From: Apostichopus japonicus
Lineage: Eukaryota; Echinodermata; Holothuroidea; Aspidochirotida; Stichopodidae
Assembly (NCBI RefSeq): GCF_037975245.1
Contig: NC_092582.1
Span: 19,060,577 to 19,124,576, forward strand
Direction: 5' to 3'
Length of the DNA: 64,000 nucleotides
How positions within the stretch are numbered: the stretch's first letter is position 1; each line of letters starts with the position of its first letter. Below the pieces are notes generated by a model. It saw only the letters and a program-made list of their open reading frames with translations, was not told the origin of the DNA and made no database searches. A program made the translations under genes and the position numbers. Of this stretch, positions 49,901-57,481 are shown piece by piece.

Positions 49901-49939
49901 GGGCCAGGGGAACCAGTACTGCAGTCAATGAATGCAGAG
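16687..49939 (+). CDS. LAMC1: Laminin subunit gamma-1-like gene, 5' portion (five exons, 3'-incomplete)
   Basis: Spliced CDS of 16687-16919, 19414-19607, 46693-46994, 48876-49006 and 49770-49939: 1030 nt, 343 codons plus one base, with no stop and GT/AG at every junction. Laminin gamma chains are secreted basement-membrane subunits that join alpha and beta chains in a heterotrimer; the LN domain drives polymerisation of the laminin network. Domains seen: signal peptide (~1-35), LN domain (~42-287) and a complete first LE module (288-342). Motifs shared with LAMC1 as I recall it include [91 protein letters not shown] and NDRPW. Full-length vertebrate LAMC1 is about 1600 aa, so about a fifth of the protein is here; the other LE modules, domain IV and the coiled coil must lie beyond 64000. 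LAMC3 has the same N-terminal layout, but an invertebrate single gamma chain is the simpler reading. Confidence 0.96.
16920..19413 (+). other. Laminin gamma intron 1 (2,494 bp)
   Basis: Bounded by GTAAGT at 16920 and a pyrimidine-rich acceptor ending CAG at 19411-19413. It carries a G-rich stretch at about 17600-17660 that includes a second copy of a short dispersed repeat also present at 10438-10475. No exon-like segment was recognised. The rest looks like unique AT-rich intron sequence. Confidence 0.9.
17612..17649. repeat. Short dispersed repeat, copy 2
   Basis: Shares GATATTGTGTCTCA and CCTTCAGAAAGTGGG with the copy at 10438-10475. It lies in laminin intron 1 inside a G-rich patch. Confidence 0.7.
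19414..19607 (+). CDS. LAMC1: Laminin gamma exon 2: LN domain
   Basis: Completes codon 78 and encodes Y79 to L142 plus the first base of Gly143. The acceptor is TTTCTGCAG and the donor G|GTAAGT at 19608. Conserved LN features are [27 protein letters not shown] and NLTLSLG. Two N-glycosylation sequons are visible: NMT at 117-119 and NLT at 137-139; the second is also in vertebrate LAMC1. C80, C92 and C95 correspond to conserved LN cysteines. The segment between C95 and TWWQS (residues 96-119) is the least conserved part, as expected for a surface loop. The 3' end of this exon is echoed several times in the following intron. Confidence 0.96.
19624..19940 (+). repeat. Degenerate copies of the exon 2 3' end in intron 2
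   Basis: The exon 2 tail (GTGAAACCATG ... ACCTCACACT ... CATTAG|GTAAGT) recurs in the intron immediately after it. The motif AGTGAAACCATG or a variant starts at about 19625, 19754, 19842 and 19911. The third copy continues to ACCTCACACTGACATTAG|GTACAAAACCAACAGGG, mirroring exon end, donor and flank, with its pseudo-donor at 19894, 286 bp from the real one. In that copy the laminin frame has a stop (AGT TAA ACC), so it is not coding. Confidence 0.75.
20992..21110. repeat. 10-bp minisatellite (TTTTACACAC)n
   Basis: About eleven units with 9-bp variants at 21034 and 21074. The period is close to one helical turn and each unit has a T tract, so the DNA may be curved. Confidence 0.9.
24791..24872. 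repeat. 43-bp tandem duplication
   Basis: TCAAAGGTGACCAAGAATTT and the following bases to GACATGTCA repeat after 43 bp (24791 and 24834). The copies appear identical. Confidence 0.9.
25655..25765. repeat. Probable retroelement 3' tail with ATT microsatellite
   Basis: AAGCACCTAGGGCAGAGCTC, then GACGCTAGATAAATCTA lead into an interrupted (ATT)n array of about 65 bp. Sequence of the form GCGCTATATAAAT followed by a simple ATT tail is common at the 3' end of invertebrate SINE/LINE families. This copy is diverged. Confidence 0.45.
29372..29750. repeat. ~50-bp purine-rich minisatellite
   Basis: About eight diverged units of the form GACAATAGGACTGATAGAGG, then CAGGAGTGGGGGTTTGATG and TGGAGGTGGG. 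Serine/proline-rich frames on the opposite strand only reflect the repeat. Confidence 0.85.
31700..31775. repeat. CTTACCTGTCTCC intronic element, copy A
   Basis: TTCCTCGCTTACCTGTCTCC, then CCACAACCTTAGCAC and CTAGAATGAA, shared nearly exactly with the copy at 40172-40265. On the minus strand the core reads GACAG|GTAAGCG, a consensus 5' splice site. Confidence 0.75.
36645..36895 (-). mobile_element. tRNA(Ser)-like-derived SINE
   Basis: On the minus strand the head from 36893 to about 36808 reads GCTGTGGCCGAGTGG (A box), a TTTGAAG anticodon loop of the Ser(UGA) type, a long variable arm, and a perfect T arm CCGGG-TTCGATT-CCCGG containing the B box (GGTTCGATTCC at 36827-36817). The 3' acceptor strand does not pair with GCTGTGG and there is no end match, so it is not a working tRNA gene. 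The body continues to about 36645 with CCATGGTTTTCCCCATCTGA and a terminal palindrome AAGCCCTTGTGGGCTT. That layout is a pol III-driven retroposon. No flanking duplication was identified, so the 3' edge is approximate. Confidence 0.75.
37133..37470. mobile_element. Dispersed repeat with (AAT)n start
   Basis: Starts with AATAATAATAATAATAATCA and continues ATCGGCTTTTATATTGCGC, ACGCTTTGCAATC, GGCAATGCATTCCATAACCT and GGCTCTTTGACCA. This order matches a repeat archetype I recall from marine invertebrate genomes (simple AAT tail, 'GGCTTTTATATAGCGC', 'AAAGCGCTTTACAA', 'CATTCCATA'). Class and ends are uncertain and no coding capacity is visible. Confidence 0.5.
40172..40265. repeat. CTTACCTGTCTCC intronic element, copy B
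   Basis: TCCTCGCTTACCTGTCTCCC, then CACAACCTTAGCAC, an ATTCTAC block and CTAGAATGAAC, ending near CCAGTAAC. Best match to the copy at 31700-31775, same orientation. Confidence 0.75.
41852..41945. repeat. 47-bp exact tandem duplication, GT-rich
   Basis: TTAGTTTGTTGTGATTGTGG and the following GT/CT repeat recur after 47 bp (41852 and 41899). The copies look identical. Confidence 0.9.
42925..42965. repeat. CTTACCTGTCTCC intronic element, copy C
   Basis: ACCTCGCTTACCTGTCTCCT, then CTCAAGTCATGCAC. The core is intact but the right half has diverged from copies A and B. Same orientation. Confidence 0.6.
45680..46193. repeat. Exact tandem duplication of 256 bp
   Basis: 45680-45935 and 45938-46193 appear identical, separated by CG. 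Each begins TTTGATCATGTAAAACC and ends GGGTATACAATCA. It is about 500 bp before exon 3. The segment CTCCCAAATATGCTAGAAAG in each copy also occurs at 57461-57480 in intron 5, so the duplicated unit contains part of a dispersed repeat. Confidence 0.92.
46693..46994 (+). CDS. LAMC1: Laminin gamma exon 3: core of LN domain
   Basis: Two bases complete Gly143, then 100 codons (144-243) end exactly at a codon boundary before GTACAG at 46995. It encodes the most conserved part of the LN domain: [35 protein letters not shown], the [16 protein letters not shown] block and [22 protein letters not shown]. The last motif corresponds to vertebrate AYNFDNSPVLQ. The donor GTACAG is weaker than the GTAAGT of exons 1 and 2, and a diverged copy of the exon end plus donor lies 183 bp downstream. 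Reading through the donor reaches an in-frame TAA within 13 codons, so use of the downstream donor would truncate the protein. Confidence 0.97.
46995..47971 (+). repeat. Minisatellite of TAGTGTGTTATT units in intron 3
   Basis: Variants of TAGTGTGTTATTCA, AGTGGGTTATTCG and AGAAGTGTGTTATTAG fill nearly 1 kb. Nested in it are a 183-bp repeat that includes the exon 3 end (46961-about 47075 and 47144-about 47258) and an exact 241-bp duplication (47490-47730 and 47731-47971). It begins immediately after the exon 3 donor. Confidence 0.92.
47144..47177 (+). pseudogene. Copy of the exon 3 end and its splice donor
   Basis: Thirty-four bases at 47144-47177 duplicate 46961-46994, 183 bp downstream, followed by the same GTACAGGATTCTATAACACA. 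The copy reads [11 protein letters not shown] where the exon reads [11 protein letters not shown]. Three codons differ in sequence giving conservative or no change beyond Q/N and D/N, plus a synonymous GCA/GCT. Upstream the frame meets TAG stops within a few codons. It could act as a decoy donor or, with an AG at 47142-47143 region, as a 36-base mini-exon; both are speculative. Confidence 0.75.
48088..48160. repeat. CTTACCTGTCTCC intronic element, copy D (diverged)
   Basis: TTCACTCCTCTCTTAGCTGT, then CTCCTACCACACTAACACAC and CCTAGTCTACC. The core has G for C (TTAGCTGTCTCC), which removes the minus-strand GT. Same orientation as the other copies. Confidence 0.55.
48876..49006 (+). CDS. LAMC1: Laminin gamma exon 4: C-terminal part of LN domain
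   Basis: Enters in phase 0 and encodes residues 244-286 plus two bases of Arg287, with the donor GTCAGT at 49007. The peptide [18 protein letters not shown], then [21 protein letters not shown] matches the end of the laminin gamma LN domain almost residue for residue, including the SYYYAISDF signature that precedes the first LE module. The split AG|G arginine codon is completed by exon 5. The short length and the boundary at the LN/LE transition are typical of laminin genes. Confidence 0.96.
49007..49769 (+). other. Laminin gamma intron 4 (763 bp)
   Basis: GTCAGT donor and an acceptor ending CCTGTAG at 49769 after a T/C-rich tract. Ordinary AT-rich intron; no repeat or exon-like feature noticed. 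Confidence 0.92.
49770..49939 (+). CDS. LAMC1: Laminin gamma exon 5: first complete LE (laminin EGF-like) module
   Basis: The first base completes Arg287, then C288 to R343 and one base of the next codon, with the donor G|GTGAGT at 49940. All eight cysteines of a laminin-type EGF module are present (C288, C290, C297, C308, C310, C319, C322, C342), beginning [10 protein letters not shown] and including [14 protein letters not shown] and NDRPW. In LAMC1 the next module continues from this point. I could not find its exon before the end of the window, so intron 5 is at least 14 kb long. Confidence 0.96.
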
Positions 49940-52620
49940 GTGAGTACTAGAACTGTCAGAGTGTGTCTTCACGTAAAGTATGCTCGCCGTGTTCACATGT
50001 AACACTTCCTTCCGCGTGAGTACAGAGTGAGCATGCGATATACTGTATAAGTGCATCACATAAATTTAAATATTTAGTGAAATTCAATATGATATGATTC
50101 AGTGTTTGGTTCCACATTTTAGAAAGGCAATTTCCTTTGCAGTATTCATAAGACCTAAGAAAGTAAAACAACAAATTGGCATCTATCAGTTAAAGTGAAC
50201 GTTCAGGTGACTATTTTCTGTTTAACTAGAAAGTGAACCCAATGCAGAAAGTTTGATGGCACTTCAAAAAGTGGCCATATCATTGATACCTAGGCTTACA
50301 TGATTGTCTCCATTTTGGGGGGAGGGGGGGGCAAGGGTGGGTGGGGGCAACCCTTTTTGTCATTGAAATATAGAGTATGTTCGTGTTTGGTCCCTGTTGT
50401 GGGTTTGTCTGTTTTTATAAGGTTATTCTTACAACTTGTACTAAAGATTGAGGGTGGAGGGGTGAGGGGGGGTTGAAAAGTTGAACACAGTGTCATCTCC
50501 AACAATCTTGACCTGTAATTCAGTTCATTAGATTCAATACTAGTTGGCGTTGCATCACGATCGGATAATGGGATGGCCATCCCAGTTACCCATTGTAATA
50601 GTGGATTGCTGCCCTCTAAATTTATATATATCATGTTATGAAAAGTTGAAGAGCGCCATCTGTTTAGAAAAAAACTCTTGTTAAGACGGTATCATAGTGA
50701 CTTGTTGCACTCAGTATACCAGAGAGATAGTCTTAAACATTAGTTAAGGTTTAACAAACTTCTTGGTTTAACAATTTAGCTCCAATTGTTCTTATCTCAT
50801 GATTAATTCCTTGAAGCTGAATGTGATTTGGAATAAAATTTGCCTCAAAAGCCAGCAGACAGGTCATACTCTGTATGTTTCCATAGATAGCTCTTGGTTA
50901 ATTTTCAAATAGCGCCATCTGTTTACCTCGGTCTTCTCTGGTTATCGGTATTCCAGCGTCTTAGACCAGAAGTAAGTAATGGCAGTTAGCAGTAATTTTG
51001 TAACCTGGAAACGTTGATTATATTGTTAGTCACGGGCCATTGTCAGGGAAGTATATATTTTGAAGTAAACTGGAGAGAACTGTGAGATTAACAATATGTT
51101 GCAGTTCCTTCTGCTAATTGTCCTCACATTGTAGGGTTTGTGTATATAATCATGGCCATAAAAATTCTATCAATATTTTGACATCTGTTTTGAAGTTAAT
51201 ACATTGCAGTACAACGTTGTTACAGTAAGTTGTCTACAACTATTGTACAATGTAATACTGTACTGTACATGCCTGTGGATACTGGTACTGTAATACGAAC
51301 GGGAAGTGAAAGGTTAACATAGTGAAGAGGGGTGCAAGAGGACTGCAAAGGAAAAAAGTAAGGTGTTGGGGATGGGTGTGGGGGGGAGTGGGGTGAATTT
51401 TACACCGAAAGTGAATGGGCAGATAAGGATGGAGACATCTTGAAAGTTTTACAAGGAATTAAAATATTCAGTTTTAAACAGTTTTAGGGGTGGGGGGGGG
51501 GGGAGTGGGGTAGAGGAGGATGATTGCTATGCATTCTTAGGACGACATTAAAGTCTCTGTAACAGCTTATCAAATTTAAAAGTGGTATCGGTGTTGGTAC
51601 AGTAAAGACTCTGTTTTGTGCTCTTCGTTTGGACCTTGTACTCATATGATATGGTATTTTGTTCTCTGAGCTCGCCGAGCTGTATTCATACCGTACATCT
51701 ATACGTGATGTTAAAAGTTGGCATATTTGGCTAGCTTGTGAAACCTGTTATATTCTAAGGATGGTTCAGGATTGATGTAGCATACAGGATCCCTTTGTTT
51801 CACCGATGGGTGACTGGAATACTGTAACCTCTACAGATTGATGGGTATTTATACCTATATATAACAATAAAAAAACCACTGTCAACCATCCACTGTGCTA
51901 CCAATGACTTGTTATTCCGCTACTTTACGTCCTGGTCATAAATCGGACACTCCGAAGATGATGAAAGAATGACTTGTGATACAATTTATTTTGATTGATG
52001 CAACATCATCATTGCCCTATGACTCTGCCTTTACTGGAAAAAAAAACAATAACCAAAAAATAAAGAAACCCAGCAGAAAAGCTATGTGAATTTATGTCTG
52101 AATGATGGAGCAAATGTCTAACTGTTTTAAGGATTACTTAGTTTTTTTCCCCTCCTCTCCTCTGTATGTGCTGGTCTTTGTGCATCTAGTCTTGTGCTTG
52201 TAGTTTGGACGCTGGAAATGGAGACAGTGTAGAATTTGCAATTTGTGATCAATAAAGTTCATCATCAATTTAGGCCCCAAATTTTGTAGCATTCTAAAAT
52301 TGCTAAAAGTCGCTAGTTATTTTCACAGAGGTGAATCGAAGTCCAAATTATTTCGAGACTTTGAGGAATGCTCATCTAGACTACTGAATGTCCCAGTATT
52401 TTGGGGAATATAATTTGATGGTGGCTGTCAGAATGCTACTTCCTTAGCTTGAACATTGGTGACCATTATTGGACTCTCTAGCATAATCCTCAGCACACTA
52501 CATAAAGACCGAGTTTTGAATTTCTTAATTGTAGACTGATATAACTAACTGGTAACACTAATATCTGTATTAGTTCTGACATATTGATGTAAGAAGGTTT
52601 ACCTTCGATACCTGTAATTA

Positions 52621-52680
52621 CTTCATTCCTTTCTTACCTGTCTCCTATGCATTCGCACTCTGATCTACCTAGCCTAGAAA
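52621..52680. repeat. CTTACCTGTCTCC intronic element, copy E
   Basis: CTTCATTCCTTTCTTACCTG, then TCTCCTATGC, GCACTCTGATCTACC and CTAGAAACG. Core intact, same orientation, in intron 5. Confidence 0.6.
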
Positions 52681-54589
52681 CGGGTAGCATTCTTGCATTC
52701 CCCCTCTCCCCCCATGACCCTCTCTTAAGCTCAGTGGACTCTTCTGAATTTAGAATTCCTACAATGAATCCGTTTTTGATCCGTTTGTTATTCTACCTTG
52801 TGCATGGATGTTTTTTGGTATTAGGACAGAATTGGCTTCATCCAATTCATCTACAATGAAACTTGTATAAGTATTCCCCCCCCTCCCCCCTCTCAAAAAA
52901 CAAAAGGGATGGTGGTGACATTCCAAATCAAATCTTCATTGGCCTATTTTATTTTCTGGTATATGAATATTCAACACATTGAGGTAGATCAACATATAAA
53001 CATCAAAGAAGAAATATAGCTTTATCAAATCATAGTGCATTATTTTATGTGTGTAGTCTCCCTGCAGAGCTTCTTCAGTTGGCATTCTGTTTCTCAGAAC
53101 AAAGAACCCTGTCTAAATTGCCCCCTTCACACCTTATCCCTTTAATGTTTGTTATCCTCACCTCCATCCCCAACCCCCTCTTTAATGTATGTTGTCCATT
53201 AACCTTGAGAGTTCAACCTGAAATTGAAACTGTCAGAATCTTTTATGACTTTTGACATCAATCTTACTTTTTTGATAAATTGTATGACTCAAGTCATTGC
53301 TATTAAATTTCAGAAACAATGTCTCTGGAAATTTGTCCCTTGGGGAAAGGATTTCTGGTAAGAGTAAAAAAAAAGGAAAAGGAAAAAGAGTGAAATGATA
53401 ATATAGCATCTATATACTTTATTCCAAACTGTAGGGAGTTCAAGAAATTATTAAACATAGTGTTGAAAATCAGACAAGATATTTAAAGTCTTTTGAAGTT
53501 TTTTTGCCAAAGACTTTTTTAAATAAGAAAGTAAGAAAAAATTGAATAAATAAATTAATATATCAATAAATAATTAATAAAGAAATAGGGGACCTTCTTC
53601 TTGTCTATTTTACATTTGATCAATTTAAGGTATGTAAAGTGTCTATTCAGAAGCTAGGTAGTTGGTACCTACATAGCACCTTGCTTTTGTTTGGAGGTCG
53701 ATGAGGGGGTGGTTTTGGTGGGTCGGGGGGGGGGTGGAGGGAAACAGAACTATTTGTTTCTTGAAGTGAAAGGAATGTAACTGATATATGTGCCTGCTGA
53801 TATGGACAATCCATTATTGACTCTTATGCTCGCTCACCACCCTTTTATCGAAGTTGAAGGTTAATACATATTCCATAAACTTATTTTAGTGCAATTGCAA
53901 AAGATATGAAGGAGACCGTCGATGTTTGATTGTTAACAGCTATCTTCGATGTTCCATCAAACACGTTTGGAGGTACCACAAAGCAAGTCACAATGTTACT
54001 GGTGGCGTGGGTCTTCTCAAAGCTGAGATAAACCGGACATATTGCACGTTTATGTGCCTTTTACTACAATGCAATCTTCTCTCTTCAAGCATGTGTAAGA
54101 TGGTGATGAGAAGTTTTAACTATCTCTTGCAATCCTCAAGACCTGAACACCCAATGGTGATATAATTTCCTTCTCTTTTTTTGTGCTGAGAAGGTTTTAT
54201 GACATGTAGGATTGGAAATGGTGAGAGTGAGAGATAGTTAACCCTCTTCACAGGTTAACGACAGAAAGTGCACTCAAGAAGGTTATTGTTCACTGTATCG
54301 AGCATGCTTAGGATATCATTTGATTTAGGGTTTCTAGAAGCAGGTTAGAACTTGCTCTTTGGCAAACATTTTTGTGACTCTTTGCTTCAAATGACAGGAT
54401 AGCAAAGTCAGTTAATATCAATCTGCGAAATTTATGTTGATTGGATCACAAACACGGTTATTTTACATTCCTTTGGAAATATATATGTATATATATTTTT
54501 GTTTGAGCATATTTCTCAATTTCGGCATTAATTCAGCCTTAATTAATTAAAAGTTGTTGGATATAATAAGTTAACAATGGTTGTGCAAC

Positions 54590-54845
54590 ATTTTCCACCT
54601 GTGTTTTGACAAACATTTTCAATTTTGTTTTTGTGATTTGGAACAACAATGACATTGTGTGTTTCGTTTGTCTTCGTTTGCTACATTTTCCATCCGTAGT
54701 CTGACAAACATAAATTTTTTTGGGAATTTGGAACAAGAATGAAATTTTCCACCAGAAGTTTGACTTTCTAAATTTTATTTTTGTAATTTGGAACAAGAAT
54801 GACCTATTGTCAGATTGTGTTTCATTTGTCTTGTTTGGAAATGGT
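54590..54845. repeat. Degenerate ~75-100-bp tandem repeat, three copies
   Basis: Each copy has ACATTTTCCA, a GT..TTTGACA block, then TTTTTGTGATTTGGAACAA and AATGA. The open frames on both strands follow the repeat. Confidence 0.7.
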
Positions 54846-55919
54846 TTTTCTGAAGTTTTCATCACAAAAAAAAAGAGAAAAGATTTCCTGGTGACAAGTG
54901 GATATGGAGTGTGACTAGTATTGTGTTCTGCTTTGTTTTTGTCCTAGCTGCTCTTTGAATAAACAGGGTACGTTGAGAAATGTCTTACACATTACGTGGC
55001 TTGCCCATTATGAGTGTAAGATCCTTGTTGCATTTGTGGCCTATTGCTTTTGGTGGGGCCAAAGGTCAAAGGGCCTGCCTTAGGGGGCCCTTGTGGGAGG
55101 TTAAGGAGGCAATGCCCCCTTAGAAACCTTGTGTGTTGAGGTATCAGAGGGTAAAATGCAAACTGTTAAGTTATTAGTAAATACGAGATTTGATTGGTAA
55201 AAGTAGGGAAAGTTGGAAAAAAAAGAAAAGAATATCAACATCGGTGTTTCATTTCTGTTAATCTGTATATTTGCGTACTCAGTACTGAAAACCTTGCAAG
55301 GCTTCTTACATATTTTGTATGCTGTGCACGTAAAAATAGGCCTTCATTTTGCGAAACCGGCCGTGCAAAATATGTCTGGACGGCTGGCTGCCTAAGACCC
55401 TGGGTGGAGGGGGGGGTGGGGTGGTGATGCGAGGTCAAGAGAGAGAGGGAGGGAAGTTCCTTTCACTAATTTACTGCTGCATTTAATTTTCCAACCACAT
55501 GTATAGGGAAGAAACCACAATAGATGGATCAGTGCTCTGGTTTTCAGCATACATACTGGTCACTATGTGTAATGTGCTACACTGTAGAGTCTTTGAATGG
55601 TTGTTAAGATGTAGTTGCTATGGTGATGTAGGACTATGTGCTCTTGTTGAAAGTTTTGTTTATCCTGGACTGGGGGGGCTTTCTATGTTTTTCTAGTGAC
55701 TGGTGTCAAGGTTGGATTAGTTCAGTGCTAGTTAGTCCTTAAACTGGTGACAAGTTGGTGACATAATCATTCAACAAATTATGTGATGATCATATCTGTA
55801 TGATAATGCTACAATCTGACTTTTCCATGGGCATTATTTGATTGATTTGTCCAGTAAGAGGATTCTATGAATGTCATGAGGCAAATAACAATTCATTCTT
55901 TTATGAATCTCTCTAGTGG

Positions 55920-56507
55920 TGAAATGGACCAGGAAGGAAGGAAGGGTGAGGGTGGGGGATGGGAGAGACGGAACAGAGGGAGGGGGTGGGATAGAAGGAA
56001 AGGTGGCGAGGGATGGGAGAGAAGGAAAGGTGGGGGGTTGGGGGTGGGAGAGAAGAAACAGAGAGGGTGGGAGATGTGAGAGAAGGAAAGGTAATAGGGA
56101 ATGGGAGAGAAGGAAAGGTGAGGGTGGAGGTGGGAGAGAAGGAAAGGTGGGGGAGGGGTGGGAGAGAAGGAAAGGTGAGGGTGAGGAGGGGATGGGAGAG
56201 AAGGAAAGGTAACAGGGAATGGGAGAGAAGGAAAGGTGAGGGTGGGGGTGGGAGAGAAGGTAAGGTGGGAGGATGGGAGAGAAGGAAAGGTGGGGGAGGG
56301 GTGGGAGAGAAGGAAAGGTGGGGGGCATGGGAGAGAAGGAAAGGTGAGGGTGAGGAGGGGATGGGAGAGAAGGAAAATGGAGGGTGGGAGATGGGAGAGA
56401 AGGAAAGGTGGGGGAGAGGTGGGAGAGAAGGAAAGGTGAGGGTGGGGAGGGGAGAGGATGGGAGAGAAGGAACAGAGAGGGTGGGGGATGGGAGAGAAGG
56501 GAAGGTA
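55920..56507. repeat. ~590-bp polypurine minisatellite
   Basis: More than twenty variants of GGGAGAGAAGGAAAGGTG with GGGTGG-type spacers; higher-order units of roughly 25-50 bp. The + strand is almost pure purine with GGG and GGGG runs, so triplex (H-DNA) and G-quadruplex formation are plausible. The 164- and 220-codon minus-strand open frames (Ser/Pro/Leu repeats) and several + strand frames are artefacts of the missing stop-codon letters. Confidence 0.93.
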
Positions 56508-57460
56508 ACTTAATCTGTCTCCACTGGTTGTCTCTCCTCCATTTATCTTCCTCATCCTTGTTACTTTGCTCCCTCGTTGATATCTACACTACCGTAACCA
56601 TGTATGCTATATCTGTGTCTCCAAACTTTGCAAGATGTTGAAAAAGAAGTTTAATTTGGAGACTTCCTTACATGCATGCATTTTGAAAAGGTCTTTTCAG
56701 TTTAATACTGTGGCTAGTTTTTGCTCTTGAATCGAAGTATTATTTGAAAAGGTTGATTGGAGATGTATACATTTTCTTGAAGGATTTGGAGACAGAGAGA
56801 GAGAGTTATTCCTGGTGGGTAAGGGTTAATCCCCTAGTGTATTAGCTTAACAGAGTTACAAAGAACTGATCCTTCTCTTGTGGTCCTGAACATGACCCAG
56901 GAGAAGAATGGGATTTGGCTAAACAAGAATAATGGTTGAATAAACAAGGCTGTGTTATAAGTTTACTGACAAAGGGGATGAAGAGGAGTAGTTGTAAAGC
57001 TTGTGGACAAGCTGGTGGGAATGTAAATATATACTGTAGATGGGTTTGAATAGGAATGTTTAGCCAAAGATGTCTATCCAGCCAGATTGGCCTCTTGTGA
57101 AGGTATTATAAGAAAGAAACAAAGATTGACCAATCAGGATTGGGAATCAGACAGCAGACTACAGTGGATTTGACTCTACAATAGAGAATCTCCCGGTCAG
57201 TTTGGAAACTGGAGACAAAATTGTACCAGATCATCTCAGTTTTGGAAGGAAATTTTTGTTGTTTGAAAGTTTGTGAATTTTTTGTGATGGATTTTGTTTC
57301 ATACTGTCTGCAAATGTTGCTATTGGATGTGTGATTTGAAATAGATTCATACTTTATCGTGGTTGGTTGAAGGTCAGCCGTGCAGTCTACACGATGATTG
57401 CACACAGCAGTTGTAGTATTTTATAACATATCGTTGCTTCACTTAAAGGTCATTAGCATT

Positions 57461-57481
57461 GCTCCCAAATATGCTAGAAAG
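57461..57481. repeat. Short dispersed repeat shared with the 256-bp duplication
   Basis: CTCCCAAATATGCTAGAAAG and the next base match the copies at 45786 and 46044. The match ends abruptly on both sides, so it is a fragment. Confidence 0.6.

Noticed and set aside
55834-56555. Long Ser/Pro/Leu-rich minus-strand frames and Gly/Arg/Glu-rich plus-strand frames
   Set aside because: They are translations of the polypurine minisatellite, which lacks the letters needed for stop codons. No splice sites or motifs.
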